A DNA stretch of 59,480 nt, taken from assembly GCA_017939155.1 (NCBI GenBank), contig JAGAZZ010000040.1:1-59480 (forward strand). Reading direction: 5' to 3'. Origin of the DNA: Alphaproteobacteria bacterium (GTDB taxonomy: Bacteria; Pseudomonadota; Alphaproteobacteria; RF32; CAG-239). Within the stretch, counting starts at the first letter, position 1; each line of letters begins with the position of its first letter. A model generated the notes under the pieces. The model had not been told where the DNA came from and searched no databases. It saw nothing but the letters and a program-made list of their open reading frames with translations. The position numbers and the translations under genes were made by a program. Below, one piece after another: positions 9,052 to 17,515 of this stretch.

Positions 9052-9353
9052 AAACAATTTTGTTGAAAGACACGCTCAACTCGAGTCATACAAGCCCCGC
9101 AATGTCAGCCTTTCTAACAGTTTCCCTTTCGAGGCATTGCGGCTCAAAGACGTAAAAAACGTCCAGTGGACGCTTTTTACCGAGAGCTATAGCAATTGTT
9201 GGGTTGTGACTTGCCGTAAGGCAACAAAAAACAACCGCTACAATTGGCTTGCCCGAACGGAGTGAGTAAGCCGTAAGGCACAAGCGCGTGGCAATCCATA
9301 ACTCGTGCAAGCCGCACAAATTATAATTAAATTTTATTTCAACAAAATTGTTT
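9052..9353. repeat. Palindrome-ended repeat (MITE-like), copy 1
   Basis: A 302-bp element bounded by perfect 17-bp inverted termini: AAACAATTTTGTTGAAA at 9052-9068 and its reverse complement at 9337-9353. A second copy is at 15871-16004. The two share the right-hand 65 or so bases, including an ACTCGTGC block and the TAGAGCCT that follows the terminus. This copy carries about 170 bp of extra internal sequence with a terminator-like hairpin (AACGTCC/GGACG) near 9150-9175. It contains no credible gene. It fills the 350-base gap between the two small minus-strand genes. Confidence 0.8.
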
Positions 9354-9375
9354 AGTAGAGCCTGTAAGATAAACA

Positions 9376-9837
9376 CTAGGCAACCTTACTATGTAAATCG
9401 TTATTTACATATACCAGGGAGTCGGCATACTGCTGCAAACTTCCTTTCAGGACATAAAGCTGCGCGTTGCGCTGTTTTCCAACCTCATCACTAATAAGCT
9501 TATACTTCAGCAGCGCATCGTTTTTCTTGATAAGCGACTCAAGCTGAAAAGCAACAGTGTAGAGAAAAGCTTTTTGGTCTTCAAGCATCAGTTTTCCCAT
9601 CGTCTGGTTATAAGAGTGCATGAAAGCCGTTGTTTCACTCAAGGAAGAAATCTCCTGCGAGCAAGTGCCAAAGCCGTTTTGAAGCGAGCTCAGCAGAGAA
9701 GATAAATCCTTTTCCTTAGCTAAACGCTTTTTGAAAAACTTATATCCCCAAAAACCGGTAGCCGCAAGAGCTACAACCAACACACTAAACGCAATTGTTA
9801 ACCATAAAATTGCATCACTTACATTAATGTTTTCCAT
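9376..9837 (-). CDS. Single-span membrane protein with coiled cytoplasmic or periplasmic tail
   Basis: A 153-residue protein of unrecognised family. A single membrane segment spans about residues 8-31 (ILWLTIAFSVLVVALAATGF), followed by a basic patch (KFFKKRLAKEK) that suggests an N-out/C-in topology, and then a helical, serine- and glutamine-rich tail. The ATG start has no Shine-Dalgarno; the leader is AT-rich and carries ATGTCTAA 28 bases upstream, as in three other genes of this window. A TTGACA promoter lies about 75 bases upstream. Confidence 0.7.
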   Translation of the reverse strand: MENINVSDAILWLTIAFSVLVVALAATGFWGYKFFKKRLAKEKDLSSLLSSLQNGFGTCSQEISSLSETTAFMHSYNQTMGKLMLEDQKAFLYTVAFQLESLIKKNDALLKYKLISDEVGKQRNAQLYVLKGSLQQYADSLVYVNNDLHSKVA

Positions 9838-9886
9838 AATGATAAAATTTTTAATTGTTAGACATAAATTTATTAAGTACAGGACA

Positions 9887-9916
9887 AATATGGATTGTTT
9901 TTTTTTTTTTTGTCAA
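9887..9916 (-). promoter_or_regulatory. Sigma-70-type promoter for the 9376-9837 gene
   Basis: On the minus strand a perfect TTGACA (9916-9911) is followed 18 bases later by CATATT (9892-9887). A long A-run, seen as T-run on the plus strand, fills the spacer. The downstream leader includes the ATGTCTAA motif at 9865-9858. Confidence 0.6.
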
Positions 9917-9995
9917 TAGAAAAATGCACGAAAATGAAAAAAATATTGAATTTAAAAGATATTTATTTAAATTCAAATAGATATGAAAAATTATG

Positions 9996-10254
9996 TCAAA
10001 TTTTCTTTCTCGTCATTATGTCAAACAGCTCTATAAATTTTTTGGCGGCAGACACGTTGTTAAAGTTTTGGGAAGCTTGAGCTAAAATCTTCCGCCGGTT
10101 TTCAACTTCTTCTGGGGAGGATAGGATTTTTTTGTAAAGATTGGCAAAATCCTCATCACTCATATACATCAACTCCCCATCGCCCAAAATCTTCTCAACT
10201 CCCGCATTATACCGCGCCACACTTAAAAGACGGCATTTTATCTTATGAAAACTA
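9996..10254 (-). pseudogene. Truncated glycosyltransferase relic joined to a copy of the ldcA 3' end
   Basis: Positions 9996-10214 encode a peptide nearly parallel to the last 70 or so residues of the GT-B-like protein at 11436-12377 (shared GELMYMSDEDFA, AAxKFIELFDIM and RYNAG...EKILG). The upstream part of that gene is missing. From 10216 to 10254 the sequence instead matches the last 38 bases of ldcA (8612-8649) at about 34 positions, in ldcA orientation. The join lies at a short sequence (GCCAC-CT-AA) present in both parents. It looks like a rearrangement scar. The reading frame has no real start and is probably not expressed. Confidence 0.75.
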
Positions 10255-10280
10255 AAACACACCCCAAAAAGGGGCTTTGC

Positions 10281-11408
10281 TTATACGCCGATAAACCATC
10301 TGGTGTTTTTAATCTTGAAACACTTTAAGATAAATTTCAAAATAACGAGCGTAAGGCAAGAAGCTCCCAAAACCACAACAAAAAATACTAAAGCAATAAG
10401 AAAATTGGTAAACGTACAGGCTGTTAAATTTATAAAAATCGAGGGCATATTTAATTCATATAAGGTGTGAAAATTCCCCAAGTTAGCGAAACACTGGTGA
10501 ATCAAAAAAAGCCCGAAAGAGTATTGCGATATAAACATAAGAGTTTTATGAAGTTTAACATTGTGCAAAATTCTTTCTTCATAACAGGTGAAAAGAAAAT
10601 AAAAAGTAACACAAGACAATAGCTTTGTGAATCCCCCGTAAGCACGAGCATTAATAGGGGCGGTTAAAAAAGCCAAAGAACTGAAAATAAACGCCCATCC
10701 GAAATATTTTAAAATTTCCGTTTGATATTGCGCAATCTTTTGATGATGTTTTTCTTTCATCTGGCAGAAAAACATTCCCAATAAATAATATGAGAAAAAG
10801 TGAAAAAAAGATTGGAAAAAGAACGCAATAAAATGCAACGAAATAATTTTAAAGTCAAAAGATGTGCTTGGGGCTAACCCGTGAGTAACAACCGGAACAC
10901 GGGACAAAATTGTATAAACCATACTGCAGGTTAAGATGATACCAAAATGTTTGGAACGTGAAATCTTTAAGAACACCGGCGCTAACAGATAAAACCATAT
11001 AATCATTCCGATAAACCAAGTCGGAATGTCAACAGTTTGTCCAAAGATAATACCGCCTAACACTTTCTGATAAAAAGGTAAATTATGAAAAGTGTTGTTT
11101 ACGGGCGCAGCCAAAGCCGACATTAAACTTAAGGGAGTAATAAGAACTAAATAAGGCAAAAAGACGTTAAGAAATTTTTTCTTTAAATAATTTTTATATT
11201 CAAATTTATAAGACAAATACTGAAACAAATATCCGGCAATAAAAATAAATAAAGCCGTATTAAAGCCATATAAATTACATTGAAATCCCAAAATCTTAGC
11301 ATGTCTGATGCAGGCCGTATGTCCCAATATAATGGTTAAAATGGCATAAGCGCGATAATAATCAAGATAAAAAAGTTGAGGTTTTGCTGGCATACTTTTC
11401 TTTTCCAT
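10281..11408 (-). CDS. Acyltransferase 3 family membrane protein
   Basis: A 375-residue integral membrane acyltransferase (Acyl_transf_3, the OafA/YrhL group), which typically O-acetylates or O-acylates surface polysaccharides. It starts with the family signature LDYYRAYAILTIILGHTACI (residues 14-33), which carries the conserved RxxAI and the catalytic histidine, and has about ten membrane spans. An AAGGA ribosome site precedes the ATG. It lies 27 bases downstream of the exported GT-B-like genes in the same direction, so it probably belongs to the same envelope-glycan operon. The substrate is unknown. Confidence 0.85.
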   Translation of the reverse strand: MEKKSMPAKPQLFYLDYYRAYAILTIILGHTACIRHAKILGFQCNLYGFNTALFIFIAGYLFQYLSYKFEYKNYLKKKFLNVFLPYLVLITPLSLMSALAAPVNNTFHNLPFYQKVLGGIIFGQTVDIPTWFIGMIIWFYLLAPVFLKISRSKHFGIILTCSMVYTILSRVPVVTHGLAPSTSFDFKIISLHFIAFFFQSFFHFFSYYLLGMFFCQMKEKHHQKIAQYQTEILKYFGWAFIFSSLAFLTAPINARAYGGFTKLLSCVTFYFLFTCYEERILHNVKLHKTLMFISQYSFGLFLIHQCFANLGNFHTLYELNMPSIFINLTACTFTNFLIALVFFVVVLGASCLTLVILKFILKCFKIKNTRWFIGV

Positions 11409-11435
11409 ATAATAGTTCCTTTGCTAAGTTGAAAA

Positions 11436-12377
11436 CTAAATTCGTTTTCTTTGCATAATATCAAAGAGTTCAATAAATTTTAGCGCAGCGCTTCGGCTGT
11501 CGAATTGTTGCAAAGCGGAAAAAAGACTTTTTCTTTGTTGCTCAAGTGCCTCAACCGAAGTGATAAATTTGTTAAATTTCACCGCAAAATCCTCATCACT
11601 CATATACATCAATTCCCCATTGCCCAAAATCTTCTCAAGTCCGGCATTATACCGCACCAGCGGCACTCCGCCACCCTCAAGAATTTGCCTAACCTTTTGA
11701 TTGACAACTTCATCGCGGATGTCTTCTTCGCTTTGGTCAACCAGCACAAAATCATAAGCCCAAAAGTCAGTCAAATCTTCGCTTCCTCCCTTAATTTCAT
11801 CTTTAGGCCAAAGCTTCTCAAACCCTTTTCCATAAATATCAACGCTGAAATCATTTTTTCCCGCCAGATAAAGCGCTAAAGAAAAACCGTCCGCATCTCC
11901 CCAATACGCCGCTTTGCCCGTTGCCTTAAAACGAGTATTTAATTTGGCTGCGTCAACAGACGCCGGAATATACGCTGTCCTGACATTAACCGCCTTAAGG
12001 TGAGAAAACAACGGGTAATTTTTCACCACCACCACATCAAAATCCTTAAAGCTATCCAACGCCCACATATCAGAAAGCCGCTCAATCCATAAAAAGTTTA
12101 TCGCCCCCAAATCTAAAACCTTCGGCAACTCTTCTCCCTCTAAGCTTGCATAAAGGTTAATCTCTCCGCTCTTAAAATCCCCCGCCTCAGATAAAATAAC
12201 GCGCTTTCCCTCCTTTTTTAACGCTGTCTTTAATTTTTTTAGCTCCAAATACGCTTGTTCATCATTCGCATTTAAGTAAATAACATCTTTGTTGCCCCAA
12301 AAATGTCCCCTCAAGGCATAGAACACACATCCCGCCAAAAATACCCCCAAAAGCGTTATGATAATATTTTTTTTCAT
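11436..12377 (-). CDS. Membrane-anchored or lipoprotein GT-B-like (CgeB-type) protein
   Basis: A 313-residue protein. The N-terminus (MKKN, then a hydrophobic stretch to FLAGC) fits either a lipoprotein signal with lipobox LAGC or a membrane anchor, so the body should lie outside the cytoplasm. The remainder resembles the second Rossmann half of CgeB/Glyco_trans_1_2 glycosyltransferases: an ILEGGGVPLVRYNAG motif in place of the usual EALAxGtpll, then EKILGNGELMYMSDEDFA and a helical end. It overlaps the next gene upstream by four bases. Its C-terminus was copied into the relic at 9996. Whether it is catalytic is doubtful, because nucleotide sugars are absent from the periplasm. Confidence 0.7.
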   Translation of the reverse strand: MKKNIIITLLGVFLAGCVFYALRGHFWGNKDVIYLNANDEQAYLELKKLKTALKKEGKRVILSEAGDFKSGEINLYASLEGEELPKVLDLGAINFLWIERLSDMWALDSFKDFDVVVVKNYPLFSHLKAVNVRTAYIPASVDAAKLNTRFKATGKAAYWGDADGFSLALYLAGKNDFSVDIYGKGFEKLWPKDEIKGGSEDLTDFWAYDFVLVDQSEEDIRDEVVNQKVRQILEGGGVPLVRYNAGLEKILGNGELMYMSDEDFAVKFNKFITSVEALEQQRKSLFSALQQFDSRSAALKFIELFDIMQRKRI

Positions 12378-14368
12378 TGCTTCTCCTCTCTTAAAAGATA
12401 AAAAAGTTCCTTAAATTTAGCCCCGATAATTTTGTTGGTATATCCTTGAAGCGTAATTTTTTGCGCCGCCTTGGCTTTTTTCGACCTTTCCTCAGGGTGC
12501 GCTAAATAAAAATCCACCAACGCTTTAAACTCCTCTTTAGTCTTAAACATCGGCACGCTGTCGCCAAAAATCTCCTCAATATACGGGCTGTATTTAGAAA
12601 TCACCATCGTCCCCACCGCCGTTGCGTCATAAATCCGGTTAATCACCAGCCCCATCTCGCCCAAATCATCCGCATGGTCGCTTAAAACAATTTTGGCGGA
12701 AGAATAATATTTGTTTAACTCCCGATTATCAATAAACGTCCCTTTAATAAATTTTTCCTCAATCTTTCCCTCCCAGTTTAATCCGTAAACCGCCAAGTCA
12801 TATTGAAGCTCAGCCGCATACTTCGCGCTAACCCGCTCATACCAAGTGGAGCCGACAAATAATAAATCCGTTTTTAAGTCTTCCACCACCTCTCGCTTAA
12901 ACTTATCTGCGTTGGTAAACTGTGGCACAAATGCTGTCTTATATCCTCGTTTTTTAAGCTCTTCAAATGTCTTTTTTGCCGGCGTTGCAATCAAATCAAA
13001 ATACTCCAGCTCATTGTCCAAAAAAGCGTCCGTGTTATATAAAAACTTCTCCTCCCCGTTCTTAAACTTTCCCCGCTTCGGCACAAACGTCGGAAAATAA
13101 AGATACATAATTTTATTTTTGCGCTCATCTTCTTTCATAATATGGTTATACTTAAATTGCAAATAAAGCAAATTTCCCGCTTGCTCATAAAAATCATCAA
13201 CGCCAAATTCTCCGTTATCGTAATAGTAGTTTTTAACCTCAACCCCGTTCTCCCTAAGCCCTTTTTCTAAATCAAGCCCGAGCCAATAATCCCCCAGCGC
13301 ATAATTATTTTCGCTCCACGGGCTTTTAATCGCAATTTTATGAAAATCAAGCTCCCCTTTCTTTTCTTTGGCTTCTTTAGCCGCTTGAAGAATAGTCTTT
13401 GCCACCGCCGTATTGGTAAAATACTTTAACGTTATCTCTTGCGCTGCCTTGGCTTTCTTAGCCCGTTCCTCCGGATGTGCCAAATAATAATCAAGGAGCC
13501 TTTTTAATTCCTCTTTGGTTTGAAACATCGGGATACTGTCCCCATAAAAATCCTCAATCTCTTTCATATAATCCGAGATAAGAAAACCGCCGCTTGCCGT
13601 CACATCAAACACCCGATTGCTGATAAACCCCGCTTTTTTCATATCTTCTCTTGTGTCGTTTAAGACAATCTTCGCCGAAGCATAATAAGTATGCAGTTCG
13701 TTGTTATCAATATAATCTCCCTTAAAGTGACCGGCAAACTCCGTATCCTGCCATCCGCCGCCAAAAAGCGCCACATCAAACCCGCTTTGAAGCGCCCATT
13801 TTGCGCTAATCCGTTCATACCCCGGTCGCCCCACAAACAAAATATCAAAGGCTTTCTCTTTGTCATAGTCATAAAAAAACTTCTCCGGGTTCGTAAACTG
13901 CGGGGCAAACACGGTCTTAATCCCTAGCTTCTCAATTTCTTTCATATAAGTCGGCGAAGAAACCGCAATCACATCAAAATCCCATAATTCCGTTTGAAGC
14001 GAATACCACGTCGGCTCTTCAACCCCTTTTAAATTTTTATACTTATAACTTTGCGCCACTTCCAGCGGATAATAAAGGTAAAGCACGTTCGTTTTCCCTT
14101 TTTTAAGCGGAATGTTAAACGGCACAAACCCGTGCATATAAACATCAATCAAACAATCCTCACTCCCCTTGGGGTAAAAATTGCTGATATAAGACGGCTC
14201 AACCGAATAGTTCAGCTCCTCAAATCCTTGTTTCAAATCTTGCCCGAGGATATAATCTCCCCAAGCCTTCCAATTTTCTTCAGCCGAGATTTTAAGCGAA
14301 ATATCAGCACTTTGAACGGGAAAAGCCCCCATCAATAAAAAAAACGCCCAAAGCCATATCCGCCGCAT
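12374..14368 (-). CDS. Exported protein with two tandem GT-B-like (CgeB-type) units
   Basis: A 664-residue protein made of two homologous units of about 320 residues. Each begins with a GDYxLGxDLxxG motif, then a domain ending FVGRPGYERISAKWA or FVGSTWYERVSAKYA, then FDVTASGGFLISDY or YDATAVGTMVISKY, and closes with HPEERxKKAKAAQxITL. This is the Glyco_trans_1_2/CgeB family. I chose the ATG at 14368 because it has an AAGGA site and gives a clean Sec signal peptide (MRRIWLWAFFLLMGAFPVQSA). The longer frame starts at a TTG. A signal peptide on a GT-B fold is odd. The gene lies four bases after the MFS gene. Confidence 0.75.
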   Translation of the reverse strand: MRRIWLWAFFLLMGAFPVQSADISLKISAEENWKAWGDYILGQDLKQGFEELNYSVEPSYISNFYPKGSEDCLIDVYMHGFVPFNIPLKKGKTNVLYLYYPLEVAQSYKYKNLKGVEEPTWYSLQTELWDFDVIAVSSPTYMKEIEKLGIKTVFAPQFTNPEKFFYDYDKEKAFDILFVGRPGYERISAKWALQSGFDVALFGGGWQDTEFAGHFKGDYIDNNELHTYYASAKIVLNDTREDMKKAGFISNRVFDVTASGGFLISDYMKEIEDFYGDSIPMFQTKEELKRLLDYYLAHPEERAKKAKAAQEITLKYFTNTAVAKTILQAAKEAKEKKGELDFHKIAIKSPWSENNYALGDYWLGLDLEKGLRENGVEVKNYYYDNGEFGVDDFYEQAGNLLYLQFKYNHIMKEDERKNKIMYLYFPTFVPKRGKFKNGEEKFLYNTDAFLDNELEYFDLIATPAKKTFEELKKRGYKTAFVPQFTNADKFKREVVEDLKTDLLFVGSTWYERVSAKYAAELQYDLAVYGLNWEGKIEEKFIKGTFIDNRELNKYYSSAKIVLSDHADDLGEMGLVINRIYDATAVGTMVISKYSPYIEEIFGDSVPMFKTKEEFKALVDFYLAHPEERSKKAKAAQKITLQGYTNKIIGAKFKELFYLLREEKQ

Positions 14369-14372
14369 ACCG

Positions 14373-15749
14373 TTAGTCCTTTGCACCGCCAACGTTTAAA
14401 AGCGCATTATCGCCCCTGACGTTATACTTATAAATTTTATAAATAAAATAGCACCCGACCGGCACAAACACAATCGCGTAAATCCAAAAAATATCAATCA
14501 CCTTAACCCCGGCGGTCCCCTCTTGATGTTTTAATAAAAACTTCGGCGCCATCAGCATAACCGAGGTCAAAAGCCGCCCCGTCATCATATTCACCGAAGA
14601 TGATAATGACCTGATTTTAGGGTTAATGAGCCTGTGTAATCTGCTGATATGAGTAATGGTAAACATCAGCTGAATCCCGATGCAAACACACAAAAAGACA
14701 ATAAACGCCAAACATTGTGCCGGGCTGATGTGTCCCATTTTCATCAACCAAAAAGACAGCCCGCAACCGATAATTTCCATCACAAACGAAATGTTGCCCA
14801 ACATAAACAGCGACACCTTTTTGGCAACTCCCGCCGCAAAATAGCTAAAAGACGAACGAAGAACGTTGTTAATGAAAATCACCACGCCCATCACTTTGAT
14901 ATAGTCAAGCCAATCAAGCGCCAAGAGATAATTCCAAACCGTCTCGCCGAAAACTCTGGCGTCCCAGCCGACGCTGTCAGCCAAATCTGTGAGCGAAACT
15001 TTCGGGTTAATCCCCGAAGCTTTCATGAGCGGCTGAAAACTCCAAAAGAAAAAGTGCGACACCCCAACCATAAACCCAGAAAACAACACAAAATAGCAAT
15101 ATTTCTTTGCTCTTAAAATATAGCGCACCGCCACCCAAAACTTCTTAATCCTTTCCTTAAATCCGAGCGTCACTTTAGCCGGAATATGTGCGTTTGGCAA
15201 CATCGCAAGCAACAGCACCGCCGCCGAATAAATCACAAACTCGGCAATCAGCAAAACCTGCGAACCAAATTTTTCATAAAGTCCTGCGCCCAAAAGCGCG
15301 GCGATTCCCGTCCCGATATACATCGCGGCGTTAAAGTTGGAATAAGCTTTGACCATCTTCTTTTCTTCGCCGTTTTTTTTCAAAATGTCATAAATAAACG
15401 AAGACGAAACCGAGTCAAAACAAGCCTTGGAGCAAGCATAAAAAAACTCACCGATTAAAATAACCTCAAACCCTCTAAAAAAAATCCATAAAAACAATCG
15501 GCATAAAAACAGCGAATACGCCGTGATTAAAATATATTTTCTCGGAAAAATATCTCCCAAATATCCGGCGGGAATTTCAAACAAAAAAGCAAAAAAGACA
15601 ATCAGCCCCTGAATAAGATAAAAATCACCGACACTTAATCCGTTTTCCTGATAAAAAAACAACAACACCGGCAATAAAAACAATTGTGACCGCAAAAAAG
15701 CCGCCACGTTATAAGCGCTCAAAGGCCAAAAAGATAAAAATTTACTCAT
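14373..15749 (-). CDS. Major facilitator superfamily transporter
   Basis: A 458-residue, twelve-span MFS permease. The loop 2-3 signature appears as AGYLGDIFPRKYIL, and a basic loop separates the two halves (PAKVTLGFKERIKKFWVAVRYILRAKKY). The start at MSKFLSFW is preferred over a TTG further upstream that lacks a ribosome site. It is the first gene of a minus-strand operon: MFS, exported GT-B-like, GT-B-like lipoprotein, acyltransferase. The substrate cannot be read from the sequence; by context it may export a glycan precursor, but drug or metabolite efflux is equally possible. Confidence 0.85.
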   Translation of the reverse strand: MSKFLSFWPLSAYNVAAFLRSQLFLLPVLLFFYQENGLSVGDFYLIQGLIVFFAFLFEIPAGYLGDIFPRKYILITAYSLFLCRLFLWIFFRGFEVILIGEFFYACSKACFDSVSSSFIYDILKKNGEEKKMVKAYSNFNAAMYIGTGIAALLGAGLYEKFGSQVLLIAEFVIYSAAVLLLAMLPNAHIPAKVTLGFKERIKKFWVAVRYILRAKKYCYFVLFSGFMVGVSHFFFWSFQPLMKASGINPKVSLTDLADSVGWDARVFGETVWNYLLALDWLDYIKVMGVVIFINNVLRSSFSYFAAGVAKKVSLFMLGNISFVMEIIGCGLSFWLMKMGHISPAQCLAFIVFLCVCIGIQLMFTITHISRLHRLINPKIRSLSSSVNMMTGRLLTSVMLMAPKFLLKHQEGTAGVKVIDIFWIYAIVFVPVGCYFIYKIYKYNVRGDNALLNVGGAKD

Positions 15750-15870
15750 TTCAAATATCTCGTTTAATAAAATCCACCATAACCATAGAATAACACCACC
15801 CAAAAGTCTTGTATTATTTTAAAGTTGTTATACTATAACTGACGAACTGTTAATATTTTTTAGCTTAGTT

Positions 15871-16004
15871 AAACAATTTTGTTGAAAAACATAACTCCTC
15901 CCGAGTCATTACGAGCGTTGCCGTAAGGCTCATACGCGTGGTAATCCACGACTCGTGCGAAGCACACAAATTATAAATTAAATTTTATTTCAACAAAATT
16001 GTTT
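15871..16004. repeat. Palindrome-ended repeat (MITE-like), copy 2
   Basis: A 134-bp element with the same perfect 17-bp inverted termini as copy 1 (15871-15887 and 15988-16004) and the same right-end block followed by TAGAGCCT. It is shorter inside and carries a GGTAATCCACGACTCGTGC-like stretch. It occupies most of the 283-base gap between the divergent MFS and DUF1847 genes, so both promoters must lie in or beside it. Confidence 0.8.
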
Positions 16005-16032
16005 AATAGAGCCTATTTTTTAAAGGACGACC

Positions 16033-16479
16033 ATGGAAAAAGGACATTATAACAAAGAAGACGTTGAATTTATGCTAAAAACAAGCCAAACCCGCAGCGC
16101 CTCGCGCCTAAAAGAGCTGATTAACTTTATCAAATTAAACGGTTATAAAAAAATCGGACTGGCTAATTGCTTCTCGGTGGACGCTGCCGCTCAAAAGCTC
16201 AAAACTCTGCTTGAAAACGAGGGAATAGAGGTTTTAAGCGTTAACTGTAAAGAGTCAAGGTTGGATGCTTCTGAGTTGTCATCAGAAATGAAAGGCCTCT
16301 CTTGTGACCCGAAATCGCAAGCCGAATACTTAAACAATTGCCAAACCGATTTTAATATTGATTTTGGCTTATGCTTGGGACACGGTCTGCTATTTCAAAA
16401 ATATTCATCGGCTCCCGTAACCACCATGCTTGTCAAAGACCCCAAAAACAAACATAACATTATGGAAAATTTTGCTTAA
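16033..16479 (+). CDS. DUF1847 family protein
   Basis: A 148-residue protein resembling DUF1847 metal-binding proteins of anaerobes. The recognisable end is CDPKSQAEYLN, then TDFNIDFGLCLGHGLLFQKY and APVTTMLVKD, matching the family's conserved C-terminal half. An N-terminal cysteine cluster found in longer members is absent here, so this may be a short form. AAAGGACGACC before the ATG is a good ribosome site. The GT92 gene begins four bases after its stop. The biochemical function of the family is not established. Confidence 0.72.
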   Translation: MEKGHYNKEDVEFMLKTSQTRSASRLKELINFIKLNGYKKIGLANCFSVDAAAQKLKTLLENEGIEVLSVNCKESRLDASELSSEMKGLSCDPKSQAEYLNNCQTDFNIDFGLCLGHGLLFQKYSSAPVTTMLVKDPKNKHNIMENFA

Positions 16480-16483
16480 AAAA

Positions 16484-17506
16484 ATGAAAAAATACGCTAT
16501 CCCCGCCATCATCCTGATAGTACTGAGCGCCCTCTTTTTAATCAGGCATTTTCAACGCCCCGCTTATTTTTTAAGCGTCGCGGCAATTATGAAAAACGAA
16601 AAACCTTACTTAAAAGAATGGCTGGAATATCACCGCTTGGTCGGCGTAGAACATTTTTATCTTTGTGATAACGATAGCACGGATAACACTAGAGAATATC
16701 TTACCCCCTATATCAACAGCGGCTTGATAACCTATATCGAAATGAGCGGAAAAAACAAACAGTTAACCTGTTATGAAAAAGTCGTTTCTGAATATAAAGA
16801 CCAAACAACCTGGCTTGCCTTTATTGATATTGACGAATATATGGTGCCATTGAAAAAACACACCATGACCGCCTTCTTAAAAGAGTTTGAGGACGTAGCC
16901 GAGGTCAGCCTGCATTGGTTAAACTATGGCGATTCGGGCGCCTTCACACGAAATATGGGGCTGATGACAGAGTTTTTCACCTCTCACGGTCGTTTCTTAA
17001 ACCACACCGTAAAGTCAATTGTTCGCCCCAAGTCGGTGATAGATTTTAAAGCCTTCGGCTCAAATCACTATGTTCGGGTCAATGGCGCCTCGGTTAATGA
17101 ATACAAGAAGCCGGTGAACTTTATGCTTGATATGCACATCTCCGCTGATAAAGCGCGCATCAATCATTATATCACCAAGTCTTTTGCCGAGTTTCTTTAT
17201 AAAAAGGGCAGGGGACACCCCGAGGGAACGCCGATAGATTTTTCTTATTATTTTTTCCATAACGAAAATGAGATTAAAGACGATACAACTATGCGCCGGT
17301 TTCTTCCCCACTTAAAAAAGCGGATGCAAAAAAGCCCGCTTGCCGATGTTCCTCTGCCTGTTGTGGAAAATCTGCCCGCCGGTTTTTCTGAGTATTATTT
17401 TTCACCCGAAGTCGCTTCCGAAGTCTTAGGGCAAAACATCACCGCGCCGCTTAGTTTTTATGAGCTGGAAACATTATATAAAAACCGTCGCCCTCGCTAT
17501 AATTAA
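16484..17506 (+). CDS. Glycosyltransferase family 92 protein (type II membrane)
   Basis: A 340-residue protein with an N-terminal membrane anchor (residues 4-20) followed by a GT-A glycosyltransferase domain of the GT92/Glyco_tranf_2_4 type. Landmarks are IMKNEKPYLKEWLEYH (35-50), HFYLCDNDSTDNT (57-69), and the metal-binding FIDIDEYM (113-120). The C-terminal half includes SLHWLNYGDSG and a histidine-rich stretch. Members add sugars, often galactose, to surface glycans. I placed the start at MKKYAIP; the longer frame begins at a TTG inside DUF1847. It is followed after nine bases by the ABC-F gene. Confidence 0.85.
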   Translation: MKKYAIPAIILIVLSALFLIRHFQRPAYFLSVAAIMKNEKPYLKEWLEYHRLVGVEHFYLCDNDSTDNTREYLTPYINSGLITYIEMSGKNKQLTCYEKVVSEYKDQTTWLAFIDIDEYMVPLKKHTMTAFLKEFEDVAEVSLHWLNYGDSGAFTRNMGLMTEFFTSHGRFLNHTVKSIVRPKSVIDFKAFGSNHYVRVNGASVNEYKKPVNFMLDMHISADKARINHYITKSFAEFLYKKGRGHPEGTPIDFSYYFFHNENEIKDDTTMRRFLPHLKKRMQKSPLADVPLPVVENLPAGFSEYYFSPEVASEVLGQNITAPLSFYELETLYKNRRPRYN

Positions 17507-17515
17507 GGAACAAAA

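Noticed and set aside
9086..9376. 96-codon minus-strand frame
   Set aside because: It lies inside the palindrome-ended repeat and is not shared by the second copy.
14369..14392. Upstream TTG start for the exported GT-B-like protein
   Set aside because: It lies within the MFS gene, lacks a ribosome site, and would bury the signal peptide; the ATG at 14368 has AAGGA.
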